Shown here piece after piece: positions 33,352-44,096 of a stretch of DNA of 64,000 nucleotides. Positions within the stretch are counted from its first letter, which is position 1, and every line of letters starts with the position of its first letter. Both the position numbers and the translations under genes were made by a program. Origin of the DNA: Chrysopilus asiliformis (taxonomy: Eukaryota > Arthropoda > Insecta > Diptera > Rhagionidae); assembly GCA_964034945.1 (NCBI GenBank), contig OZ035960.1, positions 71,938,652 to 72,002,651 of the forward strand, in the 5' to 3' direction. The notes under the pieces are model-generated. The model ran no database searches. It worked only from the letters and a program-made list of their open reading frames with translations, and was not told where the DNA came from.

Positions 33352-33617
33352 TATTACTTACTTTTTATTTTAGTTTATTTATTTTTAGTTAATTAAAAGA
33401 TAATCGGATTTTTATTTCTTTTTTAATTTATCTGTTATTTATAAATTGATTATTCAAACTAGCGACTCCATTTATATTCCCAATTCTTCGATTTTCGCCT
33501 ATCCGTTTCGCTGGCTGGATCCTCAATGTCCCATCTTCATGATCGTATCTCGCCTCTATTCAAGAAAACCTGTTCATATCTGGTATTACAGTTTAGTTTT
33601 TAAATTTGCCTGTAACA
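33352..33617 (-). repeat. 5' LTR of the nested Gypsy element
   Basis: It is 266 bp and apparently identical to 26262-26527, and adjoins the ACTG target duplication at 33618-33621. Confidence 0.95.
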
Positions 33618-34432
33618 ACTGGTGGACGAAACAGGCGGTACCGGTAAAGATGTTGTGGCACTGGTGGACGAAACAGGCGGTACCGGTAAAGATGGTGTGG
33701 CACTGGTGGAGGGCATTTCGTCTTCGTTATTTTCAACGTTCAAAAGTTCGGTAGGGAAAGGTATTCCCTGGGAAACAAATGAATAGTTTTTTTTTCCAAG
33801 AAATAAAATATTCTGTTACTTACCATTTCTTCAAAGCCTTGTTCACCCAGACTCTGCAGACCATCAATGCTGTTTAGGTCACAAAAATTAATTATTTGTA
33901 CCTCTTCTGCTGTTAAATTATTTTCCGGTAATGGGCCACCACCAGTTAATCCCTGCTTCCTTCTAATTTTCGTCACCTTTTTCTTCATTTTACTTTTTAT
34001 GTCCGTCCAACACTAAAATATATAATTATTCGGCAAAACTACTTGACAAAAAAATATGAAGTTTTTCTTTTAAATTATACCTTCTGCCACTGGGCGACAC
34101 TTTTTTCAATTCCCAAAGTATTTAATTCTCTTGAAATTTCTGTCCAAATCTCCTTCCGCAAGATATTCCCCGAAGGGTTTGTCCGACGATGTAATGCCGA
34201 AAAATTAGCCTCAATGAGGTCTATCAATTTTTTTTTTGGGCAGTGTTGGGTCTAGGCAAAACACACAATGTTATCACTACCTCACAAAGCAAGCGATATC
34301 CATTGGAAATGTCGATAAAAACGTTGGAAATGTGGAATAGATTTCCAGACGTCAAACCATTAGTGTTACCCGAGTGAAGGAAATCGCATTGGAAGTCAAA
34401 CCTGCATTAGTGTGCTGTATCCACCAACACAA

Positions 34433-34997
34433 TTAAACGAAAGTTGAATATGTGCACATAAGTCGCTTGTCGATAAGTATCGACAGTTCCCTCAGAATCC
34501 CTATACTGGAGACGTAACAAATTGGATGTCCCTGTTGTGACAAAACCTCGTATATGGCATAATCACTCGCATCTGTTGTAACAACAAATGGTTTATCGTA
34601 TTCTGGATATTTTAATATGGGGTGTGAAGTAATCAAAGTTTTTAAATTCTCAAATGCTTCAATGTATTGAGGATCATTTTTGTTAATTCCATTTCCTTTC
34701 TTCAAATATTTAATCATTGGATATGCTACTTTTGAATAATCTTTTATAGCCTGTTGCTTCTAAAAATCCTTTTAATTGTCTTTCTGTTTTGCTTAATTCT
34801 AAATCCTGAATATGTTTAATGTTATCTGGGTTCGGTTTTATACCTTCACTAGTTAAAACATGTCCTAAAAATTCTGTATCCTCTTTCAAAAAACTACATT
34901 TATCTATTTGAATCTTTAAATTATGTTGTTGAAGTTTAACGAAAATTTTTTCTAAAGATTTAATGTGTTCCTCTAAAGTCGTCGAAAAAATCAACAT
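34433..34997 (-). pseudogene. Errantivirus-like Gypsy Pol fragments: RT thumb and RNase H start
   Basis: There are two overlapping frames on the minus strand. One has LKIQIDKCSFLKEDTEFLGH and LTSEGIKPNPD. The next has EAFENLKTLITSHPIL and FVVTTDASDYAI, the first RNase H aspartate. A frameshift near 34715 separates them. Similarity ends after CYVSSI near 34490, where unrelated DNA begins. Confidence 0.85.
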
Positions 34998-35696
34998 TTC
35001 GTCCAGGTAAACTAGACATATTTGATTTATATATTCTCTAAGATTCTCATAATTATTCTTTGAAATGTAGCCGGAGCATTTTTTAAACCAAACGGCATCC
35101 TTACGTATTCTTATAATCCTGCGGGGGTGACAAATGCTGTTTTCTCTATATCTTTATCTGCTACTAAAATCTGATGGTATCCTTTCGCTAAATCTATCGT
35201 ACTAAAATACTAAGCTTTTCCTAGTTTGTCGAGAATACTATCAATATTTGGTAACGGATACTTATTGTCAATTGTAATTTGATTTAATCTTCTATAATCC
35301 ACTACTATTCTAAATTTTTCAATCCTTGAGTTATCTTTCTTCAATAATCGGTGAACTTTACCTGCTATTACTTTTTCTAATAATACCCTGTTTTTCCATA
35401 TCTAACATTTGCTTTCTAACTTCTGCTTCGTGTTTTGCTGGATATCGGTATAATTTCGAATTTATTTGATCATTTGTTATCGTTTTTATTTCGTGAACAA
35501 TAGTTTTCGTACTTGTTAATACATCTCCTTCTTTAAACATAAGTTTATGATACTTTTCTAATAATTTGGTAACTAAATTTTTTTCTTTTTCATTTAAATG
35601 CTCCAATTGAAGATTTTGAACTTCGCTTACTTCCATAACATTAACTTCTTCTGCCAGGGTTTTAGTTAAGAATTGAAGACTCACTTCATTGGTCAT
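34998..35696 (-). pseudogene. Errantivirus-like Gypsy Pol fragment: RT fingers and palm, with stops
   Basis: 35696-35358 is open and has KLMFKEGDVLTST, TIVHEIKT and LYRYPAKHEAEVRKQM, then QGIIRKSNS. Beyond it RT motifs are still readable through several stops and a frameshift: FRIVVDYRRLNQ, STIDLAKGYHQI, MPFGLKNAPATFQ and YLDEML. The catalytic YxDD box reads YLDE. It is inactive. Confidence 0.85.
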
Positions 35697-35699
35697 TAC

Positions 35700-36300
35700 A
35701 ATTACTTGATTTACTATTGTTGTGAATTTACTATTGCAAATGCGAATGGTTTCCGACTGTCATTCAAATGAATGGACATTTGTTTTGTTTTGGGTTTGTA
35801 TTGCCTTTATCAGTTGTGATTTTTTTTTTGTTAAACCTGAATTAGGTCCAGTACAACTGTGGTACTGTGTTATCACCGTGAAGGTTCATGTTTCGGGCTC
35901 AGGGGAGTGACGAAGCCCTCGTCAGATAGAGTTGTGTCAACTCCTCCTGCTCTCTATTACAGAAATTGTTTATTGGATGGATCATAGGAACTTACAAGAA
36001 GTTTATATATTCACCATCTGATTTAATTCGGCTATGCGAATTATTTAGAAAATCTCCGGCTCAAGAATTATTGTTGTGCATTTACTATTGCAAATGCGAA
36101 TGATTTTCGACTGTGATTCAAATGAATTTGTTTTGTTTTGAGTTTTTATTGCCTTTATCAGTCGTGAAAGTTGAACCTTCACGGTGATAACACAGTGCTA
36201 CAGTTGTACTGGACCTAATTCAGGTTTCATAGAAAAAACTTTCACGACTGATAAAGGCAATAAAAACTCAAAACAAAACAAATGTCCATTCATTTGAATC
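35700..36300. repeat. Inverted-repeat insert between the gag and pol remnants
   Basis: GATTCAAATGAAT..., TGCCTTTATCAGTCGTGAAAG at about 36115-36170 is repeated in reverse at 36239-36297. CCTGAATTAGGTCCAGTACA at about 35845 is repeated in reverse at about 36206-36227. TACTATTGCAAATGCGAATG occurs directly at 35730 and 36080. The block replaces the end of gag and the start of pol. Confidence 0.7.
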
Positions 36301-36800
36301 ACAGCCTGATGACAATTCTTTAATTTACTGAATATTTCTAAAACTACAATTCTATTTTCCGTAAATGCGGAGTATTCTGTGATATCGTCTACTAGTTTTC
36401 TCACTTTATTAATAAATTCTTTAGTACTACTCACTCTTAAATTTCCGATTTCCCGTGTTAAAGTCATCTTGTCCTTTGTTGATTTGAAGTGGTTCTTCAA
36501 GTACTGCTGACATTGCTCCCAGTCCTCTGGTCGACTTGCATTTAGAAGATTTTGCGCCGGTCCTTGAATCTTGGAGTTGTAGATGATATTGAAAACCAAA
36601 GCTGCTTCGTCTTCGTTTTCGTAGTCTTGGAGTATCCCTGTTACGGAATCGATTAAAAAAGGCAGAGTTCCAGCTTCTCCTTTGAACATCGGTGGGTAGC
36701 GGATTTCTCCTTCGATTCTCGTCCTTCTGTTGTGTGGTTGATTGTTCTGGATCACTATTTCTGATAGCGCCAGTACGCACTGCTCTAATTGATTCGCCAT
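36301..36800 (-). pseudogene. gag: Errantivirus-like Gypsy Gag, N-terminal part
   Basis: It begins with Met at 36800 and has EGEIRYPPMFKGEAGTLPFL, AALVFNIIYNSKIQGPAQ, SRPEDWEQCQQYLKNHF and REIGNLRVSSTKEF. These are Gag blocks of the 17.6/297-type insect Gypsy group. After residue about 165 the frame enters the inverted-repeat insert, so the C-terminal half is lost. Confidence 0.8.
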
Positions 36801-36991
36801 TCTAGTATATAGTTTAATACAATCTTTATCGAGAAAGTCGTTGATTCAATGTGGATCTGTGTTGTATCTTCACCATTTGGTAAATTACACTTAATTTCGT
36901 TGCGTTGCTCATTTATTGATCAGTCACTGAATTTTTATCGAATTTCTTTCCATTTAGATTCGTTTCACTAGATCCTATTTTCTCCGAACAG

Positions 36992-37010
36992 GATCCTACC
37001 AACTACGCCA
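36992..37010 (-). promoter_or_regulatory. Primer-binding site of the errantivirus-like element
   Basis: On the minus strand TGGCGTAGTTGGTAGGATC follows directly after ...TTTTAAT. The GGCGCAGTCGGTAGGAT type of site is known from insect errantiviruses, and this copy differs by two transitions. Confidence 0.65.
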
Positions 37011-37268
37011 ATTAAAATTTCACATGGTTTCTTTATTACAAAAAATCAACTTTTAACTATTGTTGATTATAATACAAAAAAAAACACAGTTTAATTATTT
37101 AATATACATGATTGAAGGTGTACTGCTTATAGCTCGGCGATTTACAATCAACTAACTTAATGCTTAACTTCTATGATGCACGAAGACAAAGATTTATCTT
37201 GAAAAATGCATAAGATGCATAAGATGCATTTTTCTGTTCTAATCTGTTTTCCTAGAAAACTCTACTTG
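37011..37268 (-). repeat. Probable 5' LTR of the errantivirus-like element
   Basis: It ends at 37011 in TTTTAAT next to the primer-binding site. An AGTAGAG start at about 37268 on the minus strand is possible, giving about 258 bp, in line with errantivirus LTRs starting AGT. It contains a tandem ATGCATAAG motif at 37205-37225. No 3' partner was found, so the outer limit is tentative. Confidence 0.45.
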
Positions 37269-37537
37269 TTCTTCGCGCCGGTGGTCCATTTTCAATAGAA
37301 ATTCCAACGACAACCTTTGTTTTGTCTTCAATTAGTGTCGGCGTCGAATATTTAACCCCGGCGGCATTGTTAATCCCTATGTCTTTCGGAATGAGGCCGC
37401 AGTTGAAGACACGATTTGGCGACAACGTTATTCCGCGTAATGGATGTGTCAATTGCGCTCCAGGATTATACGACCTGACACCCCTCGATTACTCCGTGTG
37501 TGTCACAGACTGTTCCACAAACTTGTACATTTTTTAG
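37252..37537. other. Unassigned open region next to the LTR
   Basis: Frames are open on both strands: minus 37452-37252 with FNCGLIPKDIGINNAAG, and plus 37322-37537 with CVNCAPGLYDL. One of them might be a fragment of a gene hit by the retrotransposon, since composition and GC content (about 48%) are higher than in the surroundings. I recognise no family. Confidence 0.25.
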
Positions 37538-37589
37538 TGCTCTAATCCTCTTAGAAAACCCGCTTTATATTGATCTCTGGTTAATTTTC

Positions 37590-37822
37590 ACAATATTATA
37601 AAAAAAAAAATTTCTAAAAAAAATAAAACCGACTTTAAAAAAAACTGAAAAGAGAAAAAAGCACTAAAAAGAAAAAAATAATTTCAAACTATGTCCATTA
37701 ATAGCGTATTTAAAATTCGGCTTTTTTGGAGTGGCGTTAAATTTACACTAAATAAAATCGTTGTAAAATTTCTATTGTCAAGTTTCGCACAAAATCAGTT
37801 TGTACATGGAGACAAAAAATAG
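37590..37822 (-). repeat. Family D repeat, copy b
   Basis: It is inverted relative to the other copies. It has AAAACCGACTTTAAAAAAAA, GCACTAAAAAGAAAAAA, and ATGTCCATTAATAGCGTAT on the plus strand, then GGAGTGGCGTTAAATTT. It is followed at 37823-38010 by a block (ACATATGAGACAGTGG, TAAAAATAGGGAATCC) that recurs at 39665-39845. Confidence 0.65.
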
Positions 37823-38010
37823 GATAGATTTCTACAAAAAATAGTAACATATGAGACAGTGGGCTTTTTTATAGCGATTGCTTAAAAATAGGGAATCCAA
37901 TTTGGGACATAAAAGAACTTAGTTTTGGTGCTTCTAAGAGCCGTGTCTATAGTTAATCTATTTGACAACAAAATTTTTGGAGTCGATCTTAGTTCTTAGT
38001 TAGCCTTAAC

Positions 38011-39060
38011 CCAAATAGCATCGAAAAGTACGGGAACATGAGATTTGTTCTTTGCGGCTTTAAAATGCAGCAATTTACGCAATCGGGGCTAAAAATTTAC
38101 ACCTATAATTCACATCCGCGTAAAAGAAGCGAAAGAAGTGACGAGCGCGTCGCACCGATTAATAATGCGTCTGCAAAGCCACAATTGCTTTAGTGGGGAA
38201 ATTGGTGACCCACGGTTCATCTTTGGGGCAACATTCGCTTCATGAAAATTCCTGCAGCGATAGAGCAGCATTTGATGGTTGTCGGGTCGAAATAGTCTGC
38301 CACTAAAGTTTCATTAAAGCTCCCCGTCTGAGAAACACAAAAAAAAATTGATGCCTTGAGCCGCCATATTTCTCACTGACATTTGATGGAAACGATTTCG
38401 TTTCGAGAATTAAATTTCTTATTTCAGGCGAATGACTGAAGGATATTGCATAAAAAGTGGATAGCAGACATTTTTGAAACAGCATAATTTTATTGGCATC
38501 AAAATTTCATTGCAAAAGAAAAAAAAATTTTACCGATAAAATAAAATTAAAGAAATTTTTGATTAAAAACAAAATAATTTGATGGCCCATTAAAATCTGT
38601 TTAAACTTCAGATCCAATATTGTCGAAAAATTTTAATGGCAATTAAAATCACGACATGCAACCGGAAGAAAAGTCCATTATAAAATAACACTCCACAAAA
38701 GTTTCCATTAATTTGTCGCCATTAGATTTTTCTCGTTCGTCTTCTGCTTACGTTTTTATTTGTTCATCTCTGTTTACTAGCAAGCATTCGAGGGAGAAAG
38801 AAAACCCGCTCGATGATTTGTGTAATTGTGTGATATAATGCCATCAGATGACGCTCGCGCATGTGGCAACTAATTACGTTCCTGTCGTTATAATTGCGGC
38901 GCCGCAAACCGCTGAAAAGTGTTCCCCACTATGGGTCTCGTTGCGCGTCTCGTTGGCACAACTAACGACGTGTTTGCGACATAAATTGCTTATCGCCGCG
39001 ACTTGCATGGTGACGAAATATGGGGATAAACACCACAATTGCTGCTTAAAATGCTATTTG
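38011..39060. other. Unassigned moderately GC-rich DNA
   Basis: No gene was recognised. 38850-39050 has balanced base composition, contains the palindrome TTGCGGCGCCGCAA near 38896, and has an 80-codon frame of no known family. It could be a promoter-like or LTR-like region of an old element. Confidence 0.3.
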
Positions 39061-39067
39061 GGAAGGG

Positions 39068-40742
39068 TTAGAAAGTATGTAAACGATTAGCCTTAAGGGT
39101 TAGAAAGTATGTAATTTATTTTAGTTGCAAATTTAACGCCACTCCAAAAAAGCCGAATTTTAAATACGCTATTAATGGACATAGTTTGAAATTATTTTTT
39201 TCTTTTTAGTGCTTTTTTCTCTTTTCAGTTTTTTTTAAAGTCGGTTTTATTTTTTTTAGAAAAATTTTTTTTGGAGCATTTGTACCAAAATTCCACTTTG
39301 AAGTCAAACTTTTCAAAAAGATTTTTTCAAATTTATTCCAATCGGATTTTGATGTATGGGAGTTTTATGTAGAATCATATCCTAAATAACTTTTGTTCTT
39401 ACACTTTTTTGATAAGATGCACCGTTTTTGAGATATTCACAAAAAACGTTTTCGTTTGTATGGGGGGTACCCCCCCTAATGGTCCATTTTTGCCCATGAA
39501 TGAACCAGGGCCCAACCAGGAACTTTCTCTACAACTTTCTCTTTGGGGTGACCAAAATCGGTCCACCCAGTAAAAAGTTAGGCGTGAACATACATTAAAA
39601 AAAATATATTCAGGTGGAATTGAGAACCTTTTCCTTTTTGGAAGTCGGTTAAAAATAGGAAAGATTTCTACAAAAAATAGTAACATATGAGACAGTGGTC
39701 TTTTTTATAGCGATTGCTTAAAAATAGGGAATCCAATTTGGGATATAAAAGAACTTAGTTTTGGTGCTTCTAAGAGCCGTATCTATAGTTAATCTGTTTG
39801 ACAACAAAATTTTTGGAGTCGATCTTAGTTCTTAGTTAGCCTTAAGGGTTAGAAAGTATGTAAACGATTAGCCTTAAGGGTTAGAAAGTATGTAATTTAT
39901 TTTAGTTGCAAATTTAACGCCACTCCAAAAAAGCCGAATTTTAAATACGCTATTAATGGACATAGTTTGAAATTATTTTTTTCTTTTTAGTGCTTTTTTC
40001 TCTTTTCAGTTTTTTTTAAAAGTCGGTTTTATTTTTTTTTAGAAAATTTTTTTTTTATTTCGAACGTTTTTAGTTTCAATTTTTAATATAGGTAAAATTA
40101 CAAAGGGTTTGAGGGGATAAGTCCGCAGATGAGAAATATATAAAAGAATCTTCCAGATATTGTACTGAACACAATACAAAGAATTTTACTCGATATCCCA
40201 AGCAGGGAGGGGTTTGAAGTGGTAGGTTAACACGGGGGAAATATATAAAAGAACCTTCCTTGTGTTGTACTGAACACAACGTAAAAACATAACAAAAGCT
40301 ATAATTGCCAATCTGGCAATTATTGAAAACCTGTATGGTGATATTGGTATCTTAATTTGAGCATTTGTACCAAAATTACACTTTGAAGTCAAACTTTTCA
40401 AAAAGATTTTTTCAAATTTATTCCAATCGGATTTTGATGTATGGGAGTTTTATGTAGAATCATATCCTAAATAAATTTTGTTCTTGCACTTTTTTGATAA
40501 GATGCACCGTTTTTGAGATATTCACAAAAAACGTTTTCGTTTGTATGGGGGGTACCCCCCCTAATGGTCCATTTTTGCCCATGAACGAACCGGGGTCCAA
40601 CCAGGAACTTTCTCTACAACTTTCTCTTTGGGATGACCAAAATTGGTCAACCCAGTAAAAAGTTAGGCGTGAACATACATTAAAAAAAAAAAATATTCAG
40701 GTGGAATTGAGAACCTTTTCCTTTTTGGAAGTCGGTTAAAAA
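39068..40742 (+). repeat. Segmental tandem duplication of a composite D plus B unit
   Basis: Unit 1 (39068-39844) and unit 2 (39845-40742) both start GGGTTAGAAAGTATGTAAACG. They then contain a family D copy (39125-39272; 39904-40045) and a minus-oriented family B part (39287-39500; 40287-40590). They end with a block including CAACCAGGAACTTTCTC and TTTTGGAAGTCGGTTAAAAA. Unit 2 carries about 240 extra bases between D and B with two diverged copies of a GAAATATATAAAAGAA motif. Unit 1 carries the ACATATGAGACAGTGG block after its end. Confidence 0.8.
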
Positions 40743-40891
40743 TTACAGAAATTTTCGACACAAGTAATTTTAGTCTGCACAGAACATTTTTCAAATGGTA
40801 TTTTTAATTATTTAATATAATTTTCTTAGATAAATATCCGAAAATCACTAATTCGAAAAACGAAAAAAACCAAAATGAAGCAATGTTATAG

Positions 40892-41205
40892 CACAAACAA
40901 GTATATACAGATAACCAATGCCCATAGTAGCAGCTGTACCCATTTTTAGCTCGTAGCCGACAGTCGTAGCTGACAAAACGCAATAAGAAAATACCGAAAC
41001 CAACCGGCTGCGATGACTACGATCGTGAAACATTCTATTTGATCGCCGAAAGGCAGAAAGGGAAGAGGATATCTAGCAAACGATCGCAGTCGGTTGGTTT
41101 CGGCATTTTCTCATTTCGATTTGTCAGCTACGACTGTCGGCTACGAGCTAAAAATGGGTACAGCTGCTACTATGGGCATTGGTTATCTGTATATACTTGT
41201 TTGTG
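40892..41205. repeat. Long hairpin with two 123-bp arms
   Basis: Arms 40892-41014 and 41083-41205 are reverse complements with about six mismatches. They are separated by 68 bases. The outer arm reads CACAAACAAGTATATACAG and the inner arm ends CCAACCGGCTGCGAT or its variant. The arms are far richer in GC than their surroundings, and no terminal duplication was identified. Confidence 0.9.
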
Positions 41206-41646
41206 GTTATAGTTTATAATGATTATATCGTTTATTGAATAAGTTACTAATTGTAAAACACAAAGTGGATTTTTTACACGTTATTTAATATGAAGTGCTT
41301 TTTTCAATCCAATGCAGAAAAGATCCCATTATCTTTATTTAGTTGTAATGGAAATTTTATATCAAATATAAAAAAAAAAAGACGAATTTGAAAAACATCT
41401 AACGGCTAAAACTTTCAAGTGTTTTTTTTTAAAACGTGTTATTTTACGAAATATTGATTAAAACCAAATATAAATTTAAAAATATCAAAGAAATATTTCT
41501 TTTAGTCATTTATTCACAAATTTAATGAATGATTTTTTATATATTTGTATTTTTAACAATACATGTCAGTGAACTAATAAAAGTTTTATTATCAGCTTAC
41601 GAACAGAATGTACCAATTAAATTTTTTTCTAACTACAAACGATATA
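41206..41646. other. AT-rich intergenic DNA
   Basis: It is very AT-rich with several poly-A and poly-T runs. No gene or element end was recognised. Confidence 0.4.
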
Positions 41647-41764
41647 CAGCCTTGGCCAAAAGTATTGAGCACCCATGATATACGGCAAAATAACCGTTAT
41701 ATTTAGATGGAGTCAAATAAAAATAGTTTTAGTAGAAGTTAATCGTTTATTGTATGATAGAAAT

Positions 41765-42256
41765 TTAATATTTTGTGGGGCCACCCTTCGCCTTTATAAC
41801 GGCAACGATTTTCTTAGGCATGGATGCGACGAGTTTCTTACATTCATCGCTGCTTATCACGCTCCGCTCTTCTTGTAGGTGCCTTTTTAAATCTTCTTTT
41901 GACGAAATTTGATGTGCCCTCACCTTACGCTTTAGTATAGCCCATAAAAGTTCTATGGGGTTTAAATCCGGAGACTGCGAAGGCCACTCTAAAACATCGA
42001 CGCAATTTTCTTCAAACCAATTCTTTGTGTCGGTGGATTTATGGCATGGTGCGTTGTCTTGCTGAAACTTTACGCCATCCATGTTTGTATCTCCAAAAAT
42101 GCATGAAAACGACGCCATAAGTGTAGTTTTGAGCACATCTATGTATTTTTTGGAGTTCATTTTGCCTTCACATACGAACATTTCACCAACTCCAGATCCA
42201 GCCATGCAGCCCCAAACCATTATACTGCCACCCCCGTATTTTACGGTTGGTACAAC
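41765..42256 (-). pseudogene. Tc1 transposase, C-terminal part
   Basis: It begins at the nested insertion and reads TVKYGGGSIMVWGC, then FQQDNAPCH (second catalytic Asp) and SPDLNPIELLW (catalytic Glu). The two are 34 residues apart, so it is a DD34E enzyme. It ends with stop at 41765. The first codons of the longest frame (to 42265) derive from the inserted element. Confidence 0.9.
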
Positions 42257-44089
42257 CATAAACAAACTATATAAAGACTATTTTTTTCTAACAACTCAAC
42301 TTAGTGCAAAACCGAAATTCAAAATAATACCCCATCAGCTGCCGACTAGTTGGCAGCGCCCACGAGAAGCCACGAGCAGCCGTGGTGATCGCCTATACAT
42401 GTTGCTGCTTCAGTTCGCCCTTTGTTAAGACCGGTTTTCTTTCCTAGTTTTATTCTCGTTGAAGTCTTATGGAAGCGACACGAAGCGGGGGCAAGTGTGT
42501 TTGGGTTTGGGGTATTTTTTCCTTCCTCATAGGTTTTCGATTTGAATATTTTGACTGCTTACAATAATTATGTGACATGACAAAATTTTTAGTTTGTTCG
42601 ACAATTAAAAATTTATTTTGAATTTTAAACGTTATAACAATCAGCAAACTAAAAATTTTATCTTGTTATATTTTGTTCATATTTTTACATTGCTTTGTTA
42701 AAAATTTTAAGAATGTAAATATCAAGTTTTAGCAAATTTCCACAGAATTGTAGTTTAATAAAGCAAGTAAATTTATGTTCGTTAAACAATTTAAAGCATA
42801 ATTTAAATAATTGAAAAAAAAAACAGATATGAGCATCACATGACTCCTCTGCAATATTTAAAGTTTCAAAAGAGAAAAATTATGTGAAAAATTATGTTTT
42901 TCAAATTTTCTCATGAACCGTTAGAGATATGTAAGAACCGTTAAAAGTTAATTCCACACCAACTCATACTCGACTTGTATGGAGCTTGGAAGTCACCTCT
43001 GTTTTTTTTAACTTTTTTCATTTGGATGTAGTAAGGGACCTAAAAAAAGTTACCCGTATTTTTTTGTTTGGTGGAAAAACGTCCGGTAGGCGGAGGGGAG
43101 GGGGTCAAAGTCGGCGAAAACTGCAAATCATAAAATTTTTAAAAATTTGTAACTTCTGAACTGGTTTACAGATTGAGATGATATTGAACGTTTTGGAAAA
43201 ATAATTAAATTTCACCGTCACAAAAAAATTTTTTTTGACACCTTTCCCCTCACCGTCATTTGTAAAATTCAATTTAGTGACAAAATTTAAAATATTTCGA
43301 GAAAAACAGCAACAACTTCAAAGGTTTGAAAGTGTCAAAACACTTCCAGGAACTCAAAATTTTCACAGATTTATTCGAGACGGAAATTTTCTCGAAGTAA
43401 AAAATGTTTCTAATGGTGATACATTTAAAACATTTTCTTTTAAATGAATTTCTAATTAATTTTAATCTCCTAAAACTTTTGCAATAATATTATGTACATA
43501 AAACATAAAAACCAACCGAAAATCAGTAAAATATATAAAAAAAATTTGTATTTGATTTTTTTTGAAATTTTTTTAAAAATCAACAACTCCCAAATTTTAT
43601 TTGGCGAATTTGTATGATATAATGGTAGGTATTTACAGAAAAAATCAATAAAAATGTCTTTTTGAGATATTTTAAATTTTGTCACTAAATTGAATTTTAC
43701 ATTCTGACAGTGAGGGGAAAGGTGTCAAAAAATATTTTTTTTTGTATCTTTCCAAAATGTTCCATATCATCTCAATCGGGGAAGCCGTTCAGATGTTACA
43801 AATTTTTAAAGTTTTTGCGATTTCGAGTTTTCGCCGACTTCGACCCCCTTCCATCCACTTCCCGGACGTTATTCTCATAAACAAGCTAGCGATACTTTCC
43901 CAAAAGTTGTAGAAAACTACGATTTCGGTAAAACTTCATTTGAAGACGATTTCAATGTTTTTCTTCGGCCAAGCGACATGCTCCGCTGCTCGTGTGCGCT
44001 GCCAACCGCATGCATATCTGCTGCTTTGGGGGATTATTTTTCAAAGCTGAGTTGTTAGAGAAAAACAGTCTTTATATAATTTGTTTATG
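42257..44089. mobile_element. 1.83-kb long-inverted-repeat element, 7- or 8-bp target duplication
   Basis: The plus-strand ends are CATAAACAAACTATATAAAG and the inverse of TTATATAATTTGTTTATG. GTACAAC is duplicated at 42250-42256 and 44090-44096 (8 bp, GGTACAAC, if one terminal base is reassigned). Terminal similarity continues imperfectly for about 120 bp (GTTGGCAGCGC..ACGAG on both sides). A second inner inverted repeat of about 215 bp lies at 43078-43295 and 43660-43872. CA ends and 7-8 bp duplication fit P-type or hAT-type elements. No transposase is encoded. Confidence 0.75.
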
Positions 44090-44096
44090 GTACAAC

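Larger units (their letters stand above)
26262..33617 (-). mobile_element. Ty3/Gypsy retrotransposon, complete ends, nested in the Harbinger gene
   Basis: It is flanked by ACTG (26258-26261 and 33618-33621). LTRs 26262-26527 and 33352-33617 are each 266 bp and I see no difference between them. They read TGTTACAGGC...GTAATA on the minus strand. Order on that strand: LTR, primer-binding site, gag, pol, integrase, about 2.2 kb noncoding (with an E insertion), LTR. The identical LTRs suggest recent insertion. Confidence 0.95.
25661..34245 (-). pseudogene. PIF/Harbinger Myb/SANT-like protein gene, split by a Gypsy insertion
   Basis: The exons on the minus strand are about 34245-34081, 34012-33824, 33767-33618 continuing at 26261-26035, and 25919-25661. 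The introns have GT...AG ends. Exon 1 encodes LIDLIEANFSALHR, EIWTEISRELNTLG and VAQWQK. The exon 1-2 joint completes a W-rich Myb/SANT-like DNA-binding fold. Exon 2 is basic (KSKMKKKVTKIRRKQGL). Exon 3 is Ser/Thr/Pro-rich with a tandem SLPVPPVSSTSAT unit. The last exon is a Gln/Glu-rich coiled coil (IRETQQQQMEANARQGEL). Such proteins accompany Harbinger nucleases and guide them to DNA. No start Met is visible, and a CCTAG acceptor before exon 1 suggests another upstream exon. The Gypsy element interrupts exon 3. Confidence 0.82.

Noticed and set aside
38848..39090. 80-codon frame in the GC-richer block
   Set aside because: No family recognised, no supporting exon or intron signals, and it ends in the tandem duplication.
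39060..39120. Telomere-like GGGTTAG motifs
   Set aside because: Only isolated copies inside a duplicated repeat unit, with no tandem TTAGG array.
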